In this document: positions 1 to 9,270 of the stretch, one piece after another | Layout of the letters: the number at the start of each line of letters is the position of its first letter | Position numbering within the stretch: position 1 is the first letter of the stretch | Assembly (NCBI RefSeq): GCF_001693755.1 | Contig: NZ_LYST01000034.1 | Location: forward strand, 33,485-97,484 | Source: Gilliamella sp. wkB171 | GTDB taxonomy: Bacteria > Pseudomonadota > Gammaproteobacteria > Enterobacterales > Orbaceae | Length of the DNA stretch: 64,000 bases | Direction of reading: 5' to 3' | The notes under the pieces: model-generated | Told to the model about the DNA's origin: nothing | The model's input: only the letters and a program-made list of their open reading frames with translations | The model's database searches: none | Made by a program: the position numbers and the translations under genes

Positions 1-1607
1 GCTGCCTTGAAATTATCAATGACTTTTTTTTCAAGGATACTCAAAACGAATCAATATTATTGATGATTGAACAAGAGTGGCAAAAACTGATAGACAGTGG
101 ATTAACAGCCAATTTTTCTGACAAAATTTCAATTACAATTTTACATGATGCAATGCAGGCACGTTTAGAACAAAACCATTTAGCCCATCGCTTTTTAATT
201 GGTAAAATTAACTTTTGTACTATGATGCCGATGCGTTCAATTCCATTTAAAGTGGTATGTTTACTCGGTATGAATGATGGTGATTATCCTAGGACTTCAT
301 TACCACTAGATTTTGATTTAATTGCTGAGCACCCAAGGCGAGGTGATCGAAGTCGTCGTAATGATGATCGTTATCTTTTTTTAGAAGCAATATTATCGGC
401 TGAAAATCAATTATATATCAGCTATATAGGTCGTGATATGAAAGATGATAGTGAGCGCTATCCATCTGTTTTAGTTGATGAACTTTGCGATTATATAGCA
501 CAATACTATTGTGAAGAAGGTGATAAAAAAACAGAAAATACACAACATTTTCCTGATTTTTTATGTACCCATCATACCCGTACCCCTTTTAATCCACAAA
601 ACTTTTTACAAGAACCAAGAAGTTATGCCGATGAATGGTTACCTGCCGCATTACAGCAAGGTAAAACTGTACCTTTTATCAGCCAAATTGCCACTATCAC
701 AGTAGATAGTATCAATGTTGATGAACTAAAAAGGTTTTATCAGCATTCAATAAGGTTTTTTTTACAAAAACGCTTCAATTTTTATATTAATTATTTAGAT
801 GATAACTTACCGGATGCAGAAAATTTTAATTTAGATAACTTAGAGCGTTATCAATTAAATATAGCAATACTTGAACAACTAATTACAAAAGATGGCAATA
901 ATTCACAAGACGATCTTTATCAACGTTTAGCATTAAGTGGTGATTTACCCGATGGCGCTTTTGGACAGATCATCTATGATGAGCAAAATCAAGCTATGCA
1001 CACTTTAGCTGATAAAATTAATCAAGAACGCCTAAACTTTACTACTCAAGAAGTCAATTTAACTATTTCTACAAGTCAATACGATTGTCAATTGCAAGGA
1101 TGGTTAACCCATATTCAACAAGATGGTATTTTAACTTGGCGCCCATCTAAATTATCAATTCGTAATGGGATTTCGTTATGGATTGATCACTTACTCTATT
1201 GTATTTTAAATCCCGATAAACTTGAAACTCAAAGCCGTATGTATGGTCGAGAAGAGACCCAATGGCGTTTTTCATATTTAAACGCTAATCAAGCCTTAGG
1301 TTTTCTGACTGATTTAGTCGAAGGGTATTTACAGGGGATAAATGAACCCTTATTTATGCCAATCGAAAGTGCGTGGAGTTGGTTAATGACAGCCTACAAC
1401 CCGAAAACCGGTGAAATTGTACCAAGTGAAAAAGCCAATAATAAATTGTTAAGTACTTGGCAAGGTGGTTTGTTTCATCCAGCTGAATGTGATAGTTACT
1501 ATCAAAGGCTTTATCCTGAACTAACCCAAAATTTGATAGAACAAATTAATGTTTTAGCTAAGCGATTTTTATTGCCGATCTTATTACATCAAACAACAGT
1601 TGAATAG
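1..1607 (+). CDS. recC: RecBCD nuclease subunit RecC, C-terminal part (truncated by window edge)
   Basis: RecC is the Chi-recognising subunit of the RecBCD helicase/nuclease, which processes double-strand breaks for RecA. The frame is open from the first bases of the window without a start, so the gene begins upstream; about 535 codons are present against roughly 1120 in E. coli RecC. The segment encoded near 205-300, with FCTMMPMRSIPFKVVCLLG followed by MNDGDYPR, is a strongly conserved RecC/inactive-helicase signature. An internal ATG at 63 is not the true start. The stop lies 8 bases before the next gene, which suggests co-transcription. Identity is secure; recB and recD are not visible in this window. 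Confidence 0.95.
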   Translation, partial: CLEIINDFFFKDTQNESILLMIEQEWQKLIDSGLTANFSDKISITILHDAMQARLEQNHLAHRFLIGKINFCTMMPMRSIPFKVVCLLGMNDGDYPRTSLPLDFDLIAEHPRRGDRSRRNDDRYLFLEAILSAENQLYISYIGRDMKDDSERYPSVLVDELCDYIAQYYCEEGDKKTENTQHFPDFLCTHHTRTPFNPQNFLQEPRSYADEWLPAALQQGKTVPFISQIATITVDSINVDELKRFYQHSIRFFLQKRFNFYINYLDDNLPDAENFNLDNLERYQLNIAILEQLITKDGNNSQDDLYQRLALSGDLPDGAFGQIIYDEQNQAMHTLADKINQERLNFTTQEVNLTISTSQYDCQLQGWLTHIQQDGILTWRPSKLSIRNGISLWIDHLLYCILNPDKLETQSRMYGREETQWRFSYLNANQALGFLTDLVEGYLQGINEPLFMPIESAWSWLMTAYNPKTGEIVPSEKANNKLLSTWQGGLFHPAECDSYYQRLYPELTQNLIEQINVLAKRFLLPILLHQTTVE

Positions 1608-1615
1608 GAGGCATT

Positions 1616-2407
1616 ATGTTTATTGATACACATTGTCATTTTGATTTTCCACTGTTTACCAATCATTTAGACGAATCAATAAATTATATTCGACAAGCAA
1701 ATATTAGGGGATTGATTATCCCAGCAGTCGCCGCTCATCATTTTGATACAGTGCTACAATTAGCCAATCATTATAATGAAATTTATGCTGCATTAGGATT
1801 ACACCCAATATTTAGCCATACTGAAGCTGATTTAGACCAATTACGTAATCGACTCAGCCATCTTCCCCAAAAAGTCGTTGCAATTGGTGAAATAGGTTTA
1901 GATAAATATAATCTGACGATCGATTGGCAACAGCAGTTATTCTTTTTTAGATCACAATTAATGTTGGCTAAACAATTCGATTTACCGGTTCTTATTCATT
2001 CGCGTAAAACTCATGATATTATGTATCACGAGTTACGCCAAGCCGATCTACCTTGTCGTGGCGTGATACATGGTTTTTCAGGTAGCTATCAACAAGCGAT
2101 GCAATTTATTAAGCTTGGTTATTCTATTGGTGTTGGAGGAGTAATTAGTTATGATCGCGCAAACAAAACACGCAACACAATTGCTAACTTGCCGCTTGCA
2201 AGCCTTGTGCTCGAAACTGATGCGCCCGATATGCCATTAAGTGGCAAGCAAGGTCAAGCAAATCGACCTGAAAATATCGTCGAGATATTTAAAATTTTAA
2301 CCGAATTACGCAGTGAATCGCCCGAGCAAATACTTAACACTATCTTAACAAATACCTTGACGCTATTTAGTAGAATTAATAGAATGACCACACTGTGCAA
2401 AAAATAA
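1616..2407 (+). CDS. yjjV: TatD-family metal-dependent DNase/hydrolase (YjjV-like)
   Basis: A 263-residue TatD-family metallo-hydrolase, most like E. coli YjjV. The amidohydrolase-fold motifs are visible in order: FIDTHCHFD near the N terminus (first metal His pair), GEIGLD at about residue 92, IHSR at about 127, GVIHGFSG at about 152 and LETDAPDMPL at about 198, carrying the last metal Asp. Length and motif spacing fit the family. TatD proteins are reported as metal-dependent 3'-5' exonucleases; the substrate of YjjV itself is not settled. A GGAGG-like sequence sits just before the ATG, and the gene follows recC closely, so the two are probably one operon. Confidence 0.9.
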   Translation: MFIDTHCHFDFPLFTNHLDESINYIRQANIRGLIIPAVAAHHFDTVLQLANHYNEIYAALGLHPIFSHTEADLDQLRNRLSHLPQKVVAIGEIGLDKYNLTIDWQQQLFFFRSQLMLAKQFDLPVLIHSRKTHDIMYHELRQADLPCRGVIHGFSGSYQQAMQFIKLGYSIGVGGVISYDRANKTRNTIANLPLASLVLETDAPDMPLSGKQGQANRPENIVEIFKILTELRSESPEQILNTILTNTLTLFSRINRMTTLCKK

Positions 2408-2464
2408 ATAACTAATTAATTATTATAAAGATATTTTATTTAACTAACCAGATGGTGTTTTTTT

Positions 2465-3430
2465 ATGGCGAAACGTTATAACCAATTTTTTATTCAATCA
2501 CTCATATCCCTTACACGCTTATTCCCGCTGTGGGCAATACTTTGTGCCGTAGCAGCCTATTTTTTTCCAAGTACATTTTTACCTGTGCGCCCTCATACAT
2601 CACAGTTATTAATGTTTGTAATGTTTACTATGGGCGTAACGTTAAGTATTGATGATTTTAAACGCGTCGTTACCAAACCTAAAGCGGTAATAATTTGTAC
2701 CCTACTGCATTATATCGTCATGCCACTGACCGCTTTAATCTTATCTAAATTGTTTACCATGCGACCTGAGTTATTAGTTGGCATGGTTTTAGTCGGTAGT
2801 GTTGCGAGTGGTACCGCATCAAATGTTATGATCTATTTAGCAAAAGGCGATGTCGCGTTATCTGTCACAATTTCGTCAGTATCTACCCTAGTTGGCGTAG
2901 TTGTTACCCCGCTACTCACGTTATTATTAGTTGGTACCACTGTTGAAGTTCCGGTTCTGGATATGCTTGTTCATATTGTGCAAATTGTGTTAATTCCCAT
3001 TATATTAGGTTTATTGGTGCACCATTTACTCAACCCATTAGTAAAAAAATGTGAACGTTTTTTACCACTTTTATCAATGATCTGTATTTTATTAATTCTT
3101 TGTGTTGTAGTTGCAGGTAGCCATGCACAAATAGGACAAGTTGGTTTTACAGTTATTTTTGCAGTTATTATTCATAATGGCTTAGGATTACTGGGTGGCT
3201 ATTGGGGCGGACGTTTATTTGGATTTGATGAATCAACCTGTCGAACTATGTCACTGGAAGTAGGTATGCAAAACTCAGCATTAGCAGCAACCCTTGGTAC
3301 AACTTATTTTTCAGCATTATCCGCTTTACCAGCAGCAGTATTCTCAGTTTGGCACAATATTTCAGGTTCATTACTTGCAGGATATTGGCAAGGCAAAGCC
3401 GTTAAAAATAAGAAAAAAGCCAACAATTAA
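2465..3430 (+). CDS. Bile acid:sodium symporter (BASS) family transporter, PanS-like
   Basis: A 321-residue inner-membrane protein with about nine to ten hydrophobic segments. The run [18 protein letters not shown] near residue 50-66 and the later [19 protein letters not shown] and [13 protein letters not shown] segments are hallmarks of bacterial BASS-family carriers, a sodium-coupled organic-anion family. One characterised bacterial member, Salmonella PanS, moves ketopantoate; the substrate here cannot be read from sequence. The gene stands alone behind a short gap and is followed by a long hairpin. The last residues are a lysine-rich cytoplasmic tail. Confidence 0.85.
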   Translation: MAKRYNQFFIQSLISLTRLFPLWAILCAVAAYFFPSTFLPVRPHTSQLLMFVMFTMGVTLSIDDFKRVVTKPKAVIICTLLHYIVMPLTALILSKLFTMRPELLVGMVLVGSVASGTASNVMIYLAKGDVALSVTISSVSTLVGVVVTPLLTLLLVGTTVEVPVLDMLVHIVQIVLIPIILGLLVHHLLNPLVKKCERFLPLLSMICILLILCVVVAGSHAQIGQVGFTVIFAVIIHNGLGLLGGYWGGRLFGFDESTCRTMSLEVGMQNSALAATLGTTYFSALSALPAAVFSVWHNISGSLLAGYWQGKAVKNKKKANN

Positions 3431-3460
3431 TAAATAATATTGTAGAATAACCTTCAGTAC

Positions 3461-3495
3461 TTTGTCGGGCTTAATAATCGATTAAACCCGGCAAA
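3461..3495 (+). terminator. Long hairpin after the BASS transporter gene
   Basis: An inverted repeat with a 15-bp stem (two G-U pairs) and five-base loop lies between the two transporter genes. Only a short A run, no clear U tract, follows it on the + strand, so it may be a weak terminator or an mRNA-stabilising hairpin. Confidence 0.5.
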
Positions 3496-3567
3496 ACAAT
3501 ATAAATTCAGGGCTGATATTTTTCCCCTGTTAAGCCCAGTATTCCGATGAATTTTAGGTTAATTAAA

Positions 3568-4971
3568 ATGAATAGCGAATTACAATTATCCCCTTTTGTG
3601 TATCGCATATTACCGTGGATCGCGGCATTTGCTTTTTTTATGCAATCGCTCGATACCTCGATATTAAACACTGCACTGCCAACCATGGCTAAAGACCTTA
3701 ATCAATCACCGTTAAATATGCAATCAGCTGTCATTAGTTATGCTTTAACACTTGCATTATTTATTCCGGTTAGTGGTTTTTTATCTGATAAATTTGGTAC
3801 CAGAAATATTTTTGTTATGGCGGTGGGGTTATTTACCTTAGGGTCATTACTTTGTGCTTCATCCAATTCATTAATTTTCTTAGATATCTCACGCGTCATT
3901 CAAGGTATTGGTGGCTCCATGATGGTTCCAGTATCACGTTTGGTGCTCATCAAGTCATTTAAACGAAGCGACTTTTTAGTCGCTTTAAACACCGCCACTA
4001 TTCCCGGTTTAATTGGACCGGTATTAGGGCCAGTACTCGGCGGTTATTTAGTTGATATGGTAAGTTGGCATTGGGTATTTTTGATCAACCTTCCTATTGG
4101 TCTACTAGGGATGATAATTAGTTTCCGATATATGCCCAACATAAAAGGTGTACGAATGCCTTTTGATTTATTTGGTTTTATATTCATTGTCATTACTTTT
4201 ATTAGTGCAACGTTAAGTGTTGAACTTTTAAATCAAAATCAACAATATCAGCTACCCTTGTTACTTGTAATAATTAGTATTGTGTTTTTATTTATTTATC
4301 GTGGATATGCAAATAAAAAACCCGCGCCGTTATTTCCTTTATCACTATTTAAGATTCGTACATTCAAAATAGGAATTATTGGCAATCTAATTTGTCGTTT
4401 AGGCATATCGGGCGTGCCTTTTTTAATTCCTCTATTATTACAAGTAGGATTTGGTTATTCAGCCATTTTTGCAGGTGTGATGTTAGTACCAATGGCGCTA
4501 GCTTCAATCTGTACCAGAATATTCATTCCTCGAATTTTAGGGCGTTTAGGTTACCGTTTTGTGTTAGTTGCCAACACCATTTTTGCAGGCATTATGATTG
4601 CTTTAATGTCACTTTTGAATTCATCATCCCCGCTTATCTTTATGTGTTTATTGCTATTTTGTATTGGTGGCATTAACTCTATTCAGTATACAGCGATGAA
4701 TAGCATCACATTAGCAAATTTAGAAGGCGAAAATACTAGCAGTGGTAATAGTTTAATGGCAGTAAACCAACAATTAGCGATTAGTTTTGGTACAGGATTT
4801 GGCGCAGTATTGGTACGATTGATTAGTAACTCAACCAGTACTATTCATGCATTTCAGTATACCTTTATTATACTTGGCGTTGTTACCATATTATCAAGCA
4901 TGATCTTTGCCCAGTTAAAAAAAGAGGATGGACAAAATCTAACCTCTCATCATCAAGAAACAAGGAGATAA
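3568..4971 (+). CDS. MFS drug-efflux transporter, DHA2 family, MdtD-like
   Basis: A proton-coupled major-facilitator efflux pump of the 14-helix DHA2 group, closest by eye to E. coli MdtD. Seen: FFMQSLDTSILNTALPTMA in helix 1 (DHA2 motif D1), the loop 2-3 motif DKFGTRNIF, the helix-4 segment RVIQGIGGSMMVPVSRL, and GPVLGPVLGGYLV in helix 5 (motif C of antiporters). The ATG at 3568 is preferred over one at 3547, because a TAGG element precedes it and the resulting N terminus better fits the family; the alternative adds 7 residues. In E. coli mdtD belongs to the mdtABCD-baeSR locus, but no RND pump genes are adjacent here. Substrate unknown. Confidence 0.85.
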   Translation: MNSELQLSPFVYRILPWIAAFAFFMQSLDTSILNTALPTMAKDLNQSPLNMQSAVISYALTLALFIPVSGFLSDKFGTRNIFVMAVGLFTLGSLLCASSNSLIFLDISRVIQGIGGSMMVPVSRLVLIKSFKRSDFLVALNTATIPGLIGPVLGPVLGGYLVDMVSWHWVFLINLPIGLLGMIISFRYMPNIKGVRMPFDLFGFIFIVITFISATLSVELLNQNQQYQLPLLLVIISIVFLFIYRGYANKKPAPLFPLSLFKIRTFKIGIIGNLICRLGISGVPFLIPLLLQVGFGYSAIFAGVMLVPMALASICTRIFIPRILGRLGYRFVLVANTIFAGIMIALMSLLNSSSPLIFMCLLLFCIGGINSIQYTAMNSITLANLEGENTSSGNSLMAVNQQLAISFGTGFGAVLVRLISNSTSTIHAFQYTFIILGVVTILSSMIFAQLKKEDGQNLTSHHQETRR

Positions 4972-4975
4972 CAAT

Positions 4976-5608
4976 ATGTTCCAGTATCAAATCATTCCAG
5001 TTACAGCTTTCCAAGAAAATTGTAGCATCATTTGGTGTGATAAAACCATGGAAGGCGCAATTATCGATCCTGGTGGTGAACCTGAATTATTAGAAAAAGC
5101 AGTAGAAAAGTTAGGCGTTAAAATAAAACAAATTTTGCTAACACATGGGCATTTAGATCATGTAGGTGCAGCGGTTACATTAGCAACTAATTTTGGTGTG
5201 AAGGTTATCGGACCCAGTCAAGAAGATGAGTTTTTATTTAATGCTTTACCACAACAATCAATGCAATTTGGTTTTCCCTATACCGAAAGTTTTTTACCCG
5301 ATCGCTGGCTGAAAGAAGGCGATAAAATCCAAGTAGGCAATATTACACTTGATGTACTTTTTTGCCCCGGCCATACTCCAGGACATATCGTATTTATTAA
5401 TGCAAAAGATAAAATTGCATTTGTTGGTGATGTACTATTTAAAAGTAGCATTGGACGAACCGATTTTCCTCGTGGAAATCATGCTGATTTAATCTCATCA
5501 ATAACCCATAAACTTTTCCCACTGGGTGATGATTTTATCTTTGTTCCTGGCCATGGACCTATGTCGAGCTTTGGCAATGAACGAATGACTAACCCTTTTT
5601 TAGTCTAA
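4976..5608 (+). CDS. ycbL: Metallo-beta-lactamase-fold hydrolase, YcbL-like (type II glyoxalase family)
   Basis: A 210-residue cytoplasmic metallo-hydrolase. The zinc signature THGHLDH lies at about residues 56-62, with further metal ligands in CPGHTPGH (about 133-140), GDVLF (about 154) and PGHGP near the C terminus. Length and motifs match E. coli/Salmonella YcbL, which is described as a type II glyoxalase that hydrolyses S-lactoylglutathione. It starts 4 bases after the MFS gene with a good AAGGAG site, so it is probably co-transcribed with it. The final assignment as glyoxalase versus general thioesterase is inference. Confidence 0.85.
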   Translation: MFQYQIIPVTAFQENCSIIWCDKTMEGAIIDPGGEPELLEKAVEKLGVKIKQILLTHGHLDHVGAAVTLATNFGVKVIGPSQEDEFLFNALPQQSMQFGFPYTESFLPDRWLKEGDKIQVGNITLDVLFCPGHTPGHIVFINAKDKIAFVGDVLFKSSIGRTDFPRGNHADLISSITHKLFPLGDDFIFVPGHGPMSSFGNERMTNPFLV

Positions 5609-5643
5609 GACAACTATTGGTTTAAATAAAAAGCAACATTAAT

Positions 5644-5678
5644 AATGTAAACTTTTTAATGTTAAAAAAGTTTACATT
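5644..5678 (+). promoter_or_regulatory. BirA (biotin repressor) operator upstream of bioY
   Basis: The palindrome AATGTAAAC - 17 bases - GTTTACATT fits the known BirA site (TTGTAAACC, 14-15 bases, GGTTTACAA) at its conserved core and spacing. It overlaps a plausible -35 element (TTTACA at 5671-5676), with TATTAT at 5693-5698 after 16 bases. Biotin-loaded BirA bound here would block bioY transcription. Confidence 0.8.
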
Positions 5679-5732
5679 ATAAATTTTTGTATTATTATTG
5701 CACTACTGTTTATCTTTTAATGGTAGAAAATA

Positions 5733-6314
5733 ATGAAACTCACAACATATTATCCAACTTATATCAATACACTATTTAACTTATCATCTTGGCAACGCAA
5801 ACTGTGTGCAACTACAGGGGCGGCCCTACTGCTAGGGTTAGCAGCTAATATCAGTATTCCCACATACCCAGTACCATTCACACTTCAATCGTTAGCCGTA
5901 TTGTTAATTGGCGCTTTTTTAGGTCGTAAACTAGGTGCATTAACCATACTTCAATATCTTTTTTTAGGTGCGATAGGTCTACCATTATTCGCCAAGGGTA
6001 GTGGTGGAATTATGGCACTGGCTTCACCATCAGCAGGTTATTTATATGGCTATGTATTTAGTGCTTATGTAGCTGGTTTTGCTGCCGAAAAAGGTTACGA
6101 TCGTCGCTTCATTCTAGGCTTAATCGCTTTCGCTTGCGCACACCAACTATTGTTTGTATTTGGTGTCGTTTATCTAATGGGATATATGCATATTTCACTT
6201 ATCGAAGCACTAAAAGTCGGCTACTTACCTTTTGTTGGTGTTGATGCAGCTAAATTTATTATTGCAACTTGCGTGATGTTCTCATTGTGGCATCATCACG
6301 CAAAAAAACATTAA
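5733..6314 (+). CDS. bioY: Biotin transporter substrate-binding subunit BioY
   Basis: BioY is the S component of an ECF-type biotin importer in the inner membrane. The 193-residue protein has about six hydrophobic helices and the family segments IPTYPVPFTLQSLAVLLIGA, GRKLGALTILQYLFLGAIG and GGIMALASPSAGYLYGY, which line the biotin pocket. No bioM/bioN (ATPase/T component) is adjacent, so it may act alone or use a shared energising module. A BirA-type operator overlaps its promoter, fitting biotin-repressed uptake. The start codon has only a weak purine stretch upstream. The next gene starts 5 bases after the stop. Confidence 0.92.
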   Translation: MKLTTYYPTYINTLFNLSSWQRKLCATTGAALLLGLAANISIPTYPVPFTLQSLAVLLIGAFLGRKLGALTILQYLFLGAIGLPLFAKGSGGIMALASPSAGYLYGYVFSAYVAGFAAEKGYDRRFILGLIAFACAHQLLFVFGVVYLMGYMHISLIEALKVGYLPFVGVDAAKFIIATCVMFSLWHHHAKKH

Positions 6315-6319
6315 TAACC

Positions 6320-6874
6320 ATGCAAATTGGCGATATTATATTTCAATCCCAGAATGAAGAAAGCAAATTCAATACAGCGATTACTCATTCTGGTGCCCAA
6401 ATCAGCGATGATGACATAATCAATCAAATAAGCCATGTTGGGTTATATATTGGCGATAATATCGTTATTGAAGCCACCCAAAAACATGGGGTAATCTATA
6501 CCCCCCTTAATGACTTTTTAGCCGTTGCAAAATATAATCTTGTCGCAACCATTTATGATGAGTCAGTCATCAAAAATGCATTAACACGAGTTCAAACCTG
6601 CCTTGGGTTGCCCTATAACCATAGTTTTCGAGCAGATGATAAGGGCTTTTACTGTAGTGAACTGATTACTTTTGCCTTTAAATACCCGTCAGGTAAAGAT
6701 TATTTTCAATTATATCCAATGAATTTTAAAGATTCTGTTACTAACCAAATTATCCCCTATTGGATCGATTATTATCGAGCACTTAACCAAACTATTCCAC
6801 AAGGTGCATTAGGTTCACATCCACAACAGTTAATGCGGCAAACACATTTATTTAAAACTATCCGAACATATTAA
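6320..6874 (+). CDS. YebB/YiiX-like permuted papain-fold hydrolase
   Basis: A 184-residue protein of the circularly permuted NlpC/P60-like superfamily (YiiX/YebB-like). Evidence: the N-terminal GDIIFQ segment, SHVGLYIGDN with the likely catalytic His near residue 44, and GFYCSELITFAF with the likely catalytic Cys near residue 115, in the permuted His-before-Cys order. The ATG at 6320 is chosen because it falls just after the bioY stop and matches the usual family start at GDI; an upstream start at 6269 would overlap bioY by 46 bases. No signal peptide is seen. The biological substrate is unknown (amide or thioester hydrolysis is usual for the fold). Confidence 0.75.
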   Translation: MQIGDIIFQSQNEESKFNTAITHSGAQISDDDIINQISHVGLYIGDNIVIEATQKHGVIYTPLNDFLAVAKYNLVATIYDESVIKNALTRVQTCLGLPYNHSFRADDKGFYCSELITFAFKYPSGKDYFQLYPMNFKDSVTNQIIPYWIDYYRALNQTIPQGALGSHPQQLMRQTHLFKTIRTY

Positions 6875-6942
6875 GCTTAGCAAATAAAGTCAATAAAATA
6901 GGTCAATTGAACATAAAAAAGCGATTTGAAATAATTTAATTG

Positions 6943-6969
6943 TTGACATAACGGCATTAAATCTATAAT
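6943..6969 (+). promoter_or_regulatory. Promoter of tRNA-Asn
   Basis: TTGACA at 6943-6948 and TATAAT at 6964-6969 are both consensus sigma-70 hexamers separated by a short 15-base spacer. A GC-rich discriminator (GCGCGC) follows, typical of stringently controlled stable-RNA promoters. Confidence 0.8.
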
Positions 6970-6988
6970 ATGCGCGCTACATTTCGGT

Positions 6989-7064
6989 TCCTCCATAGTT
7001 CAGTCGGTAGAACGGCGGACTGTTAATCCGTATGTCACAGGTTCAAGTCCTGTTGGAGGAGCCA
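6989..7064 (+). tRNA. asnT: tRNA-Asn (anticodon GTT)
   Basis: A 76-base cloverleaf: acceptor arms TCCTCCA and TGGAGGA pair, followed by discriminator G and an encoded CCA. The D loop contains AGTTCAGTCGGTAGA, the anticodon GTT is at 7022-7024 in a TGTTAAT loop, and the T loop is GTTCAAG. Sequence is nearly that of E. coli tRNA-Asn. The symbol is given by analogy only. Confidence 0.97.
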
Positions 7065-7545
7065 ACTTCATTCACCTTATGTTTTTCCAATCTTAGCAAA
7101 TCATTTGAATTATCGATTTTCAAAGTTACTGATGAATACTTGGCGTTAAGCTAACTAGAAAGCTTCTTTAAATGGCATAATGCTGTTGAAATTATAAGCC
7201 TCAATCATCCTTCAATCCTGCAAAACGTTATAAAACAAAATTGTTTTGCTAAAATCCTAAATGATAACGGTTTAATGATATTATCTAAATGAGTTTGAAC
7301 TGTGACTCACCACTAGAATATAGAATTTAAAAAATAATTTTAGTTGATAAATTGAAAGAATATCTTGCAAAAAAAATCAATCAATAGCATATTTAATACT
7401 ATTTATTTGATTTAAAGCTTATTTTTAAAATAAGTTAGCTGCTAAAACGCATTTATGAACAATGGCTTAAACGATTAACAATCGTCAATAATTTATAATA
7501 AAATTAAAATAAATTTTGTAAAAATGAAATTTAGGAAAAAGAATA
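7065..7545. other. Gene-free spacer with a possible decayed reading frame
   Basis: No complete gene is supported. On the + strand 7155-7292 is open for 45 codons before a stop, without a start codon, and reads like ordinary protein (begins LESFFKWHNAVEI). In AT-rich DNA this is only a weak sign of a gene remnant. The end of the spacer carries the AGGAAAAAG ribosome site of the next gene. Confidence 0.4.
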
Positions 7546-8274
7546 ATGCATATACATTTTATTATTCATGAAGAGTTTGAAGCACCCGGCGCTTATGAAC
7601 AATGGGCAAAAATACATCAACACACAATTAGCTATTCACGTGTCTACCTTGGTGAACCCCTTCCAGATAATATCAATAGTATTGATTTTCTAATTATTAT
7701 GGGTGGACCACAATCACCGGCAACCACAAAACAAGAATGTGCCCATTTTGACTCGTTAGCTGAGCAAGCTACCATTTTATCTGCAATTAAAGCCAATAAA
7801 GTTGTTATTGGTGTTTGCCTTGGTTCACAACTAATTGGTGAAGCACTCGGTGCACATTACGAACATAGCCCAGAAAAAGAGATTGGCAAATTCCCAATTA
7901 CGTTGACCGAAGCAGGCAAAAAAAATCCGCTTTTTTCTCATTTCGGTGATAGTTTGGCGGTCGGCCATTGGCACAATGATATGCCGGGTTTAACCCCAAA
8001 TGCCCAAATCATTGCCTATAGCGAAGGTTGTCCTCGGCAAATTATTGCTTATGGCAAATTGGTGTATGGTTTTCAATGTCATATGGAGTTAACTCATGAA
8101 GTGGTTGCTAAGCTCATTGCACATTCTCAAGATGATATTAGTCAAGCTGCAAATTATCGCTTTGTCGATACAGAAGACAAATTACGCGCGCACGATTATA
8201 GCCAAATGAACTTAAAGCTGTTTATTTTTCTCGATAAACTTAACAAGTATTATCACTCCACCTGTAAAAATTGA
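7546..8274 (+). CDS. Class I glutamine amidotransferase-like protein
   Basis: A 242-residue protein with the type-1 glutamine amidotransferase (GMP-synthase-like) fold. The nucleophile elbow GVCLGSQLIGEALG lies near residue 94, preceded by the oxyanion strand IIMGGPQSP, and the partner histidine is in YGFQCHMELT near residue 180, close to the usual Q-[FC]-H-x-E arrangement. Such stand-alone proteins usually lack a known synthetase partner; some act as gamma-glutamyl hydrolases or peptidases. It is monocistronic, with a good AGGAAAAAG site 7 bases before the ATG. The substrate is not predictable. Confidence 0.8.
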   Translation: MHIHFIIHEEFEAPGAYEQWAKIHQHTISYSRVYLGEPLPDNINSIDFLIIMGGPQSPATTKQECAHFDSLAEQATILSAIKANKVVIGVCLGSQLIGEALGAHYEHSPEKEIGKFPITLTEAGKKNPLFSHFGDSLAVGHWHNDMPGLTPNAQIIAYSEGCPRQIIAYGKLVYGFQCHMELTHEVVAKLIAHSQDDISQAANYRFVDTEDKLRAHDYSQMNLKLFIFLDKLNKYYHSTCKN

Positions 8275-8303
8275 TCCATTATTCGATATAAAAACAGTCA
8301 ATT

Positions 8304-9132
8304 ATGCAAAAATTTGTAGTAGATAAACCGGAAAAACGCAGCTCTTTAAGGTTAAAATTAGGAAAAGAATACTTTATTTTAAAACGTAAACTAAATTGGT
8401 GAAAAAATCGTAAGCTATATAGTACTGTCGACATCAATAATCATTCGTGTTGTTATTCCCCAAAAAAACATCGATCAGTTTTATTAAGGCAGTTAAAAGA
8501 TGTGGATATGTATCTGCAATACAACAAAATCACCAATCTACGCTTAGCGGTAGAAAAACTCAATGGTTCAATCATAAAACCGAATCAACGTTTTTCGATC
8601 TGGCATAATGTCGGGCGCCCAACGAAAAAACGTGGTTTTTTAGAAGGTCTTTCACTGCACAATGGCAAAATTGGTAAAGATATTGGAGGGGGAATCTGTC
8701 AGTTAGGCAATTTAATTTATTGGATGTTTTTGCATTCTGAATTAACGGTTACAGAACGCTGGCGACATAGTTTTGATGTTTTTCCTGATGTGAACCGCAC
8801 TATCCCTTTTGCTTGTGGTGCGACCTTATCTTATAACTATGTTGATTTGCAGCTACTCAACAAAACCAATACGACATACCGACTCAATCTTTGGTTTGAT
8901 GATAAATATTTACATGGGGAACTACTTGCTGATACACCAATATGTTATCAATATGAAGTTTTCGAAACGGATCATCGCATTGAGCAACAATGGTGGGGGA
9001 GGTTACACAAGGCACAATAAAATATGGCAACGAAAAACCCATTTAATAGATCATTATCAGCAAGAAAAGCTGATTAGTGAAAATCATGCCATTATGATGT
9101 ACGTACCCTATTTAAAAAATAATGAAGATTAA
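8304..9132 (+). pseudogene. VanW family protein, disrupted (premature TGA and frameshift)
   Basis: The translation matches VanW-family proteins over its whole length but is broken twice. From ATG 8304 the frame reads 32 codons (ending ILKRKLNW) and meets TGA at 8400-8402. The same frame then resumes and covers the family core (LQYNKITNLRLAVEKLNG, FSIWHNVGRPTKKRGF, GGGICQLGNLIYWMFLH, HSFDVFPD). At the G5 tract 8995-8999 the C terminus moves to another frame, ending at 9132 (KIWQRKTHLIDHY and onward). Removing one G rejoins the frames. VanW was named for a gene in the VanB-type vancomycin resistance cluster; its function is obscure. The core 8502-9020 could still be translated from a GTG, but the full protein cannot. 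Confidence 0.85.
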
Positions 9133-9270
9133 TTAACAACCATAAGAAAAATAGTAATTTTCACAAACAAATAGTCATCAACTATCTAAATAATAGTTTG
9201 TGAGCCATATTAATAACTCGTATACTGTTTAGATTAAGTAGTTAATAATATATATGAAAGGAGCAACTTC

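Noticed and set aside
6269..6319. Longer N terminus for the YebB-like protein
   Set aside because: It overlaps bioY by 46 bases, and the ATG at 6320 fits the family start.
8809..9132. Separate 107-residue gene
   Set aside because: Its end is the shifted C terminus of the vanW pseudogene; the first part is a shadow.
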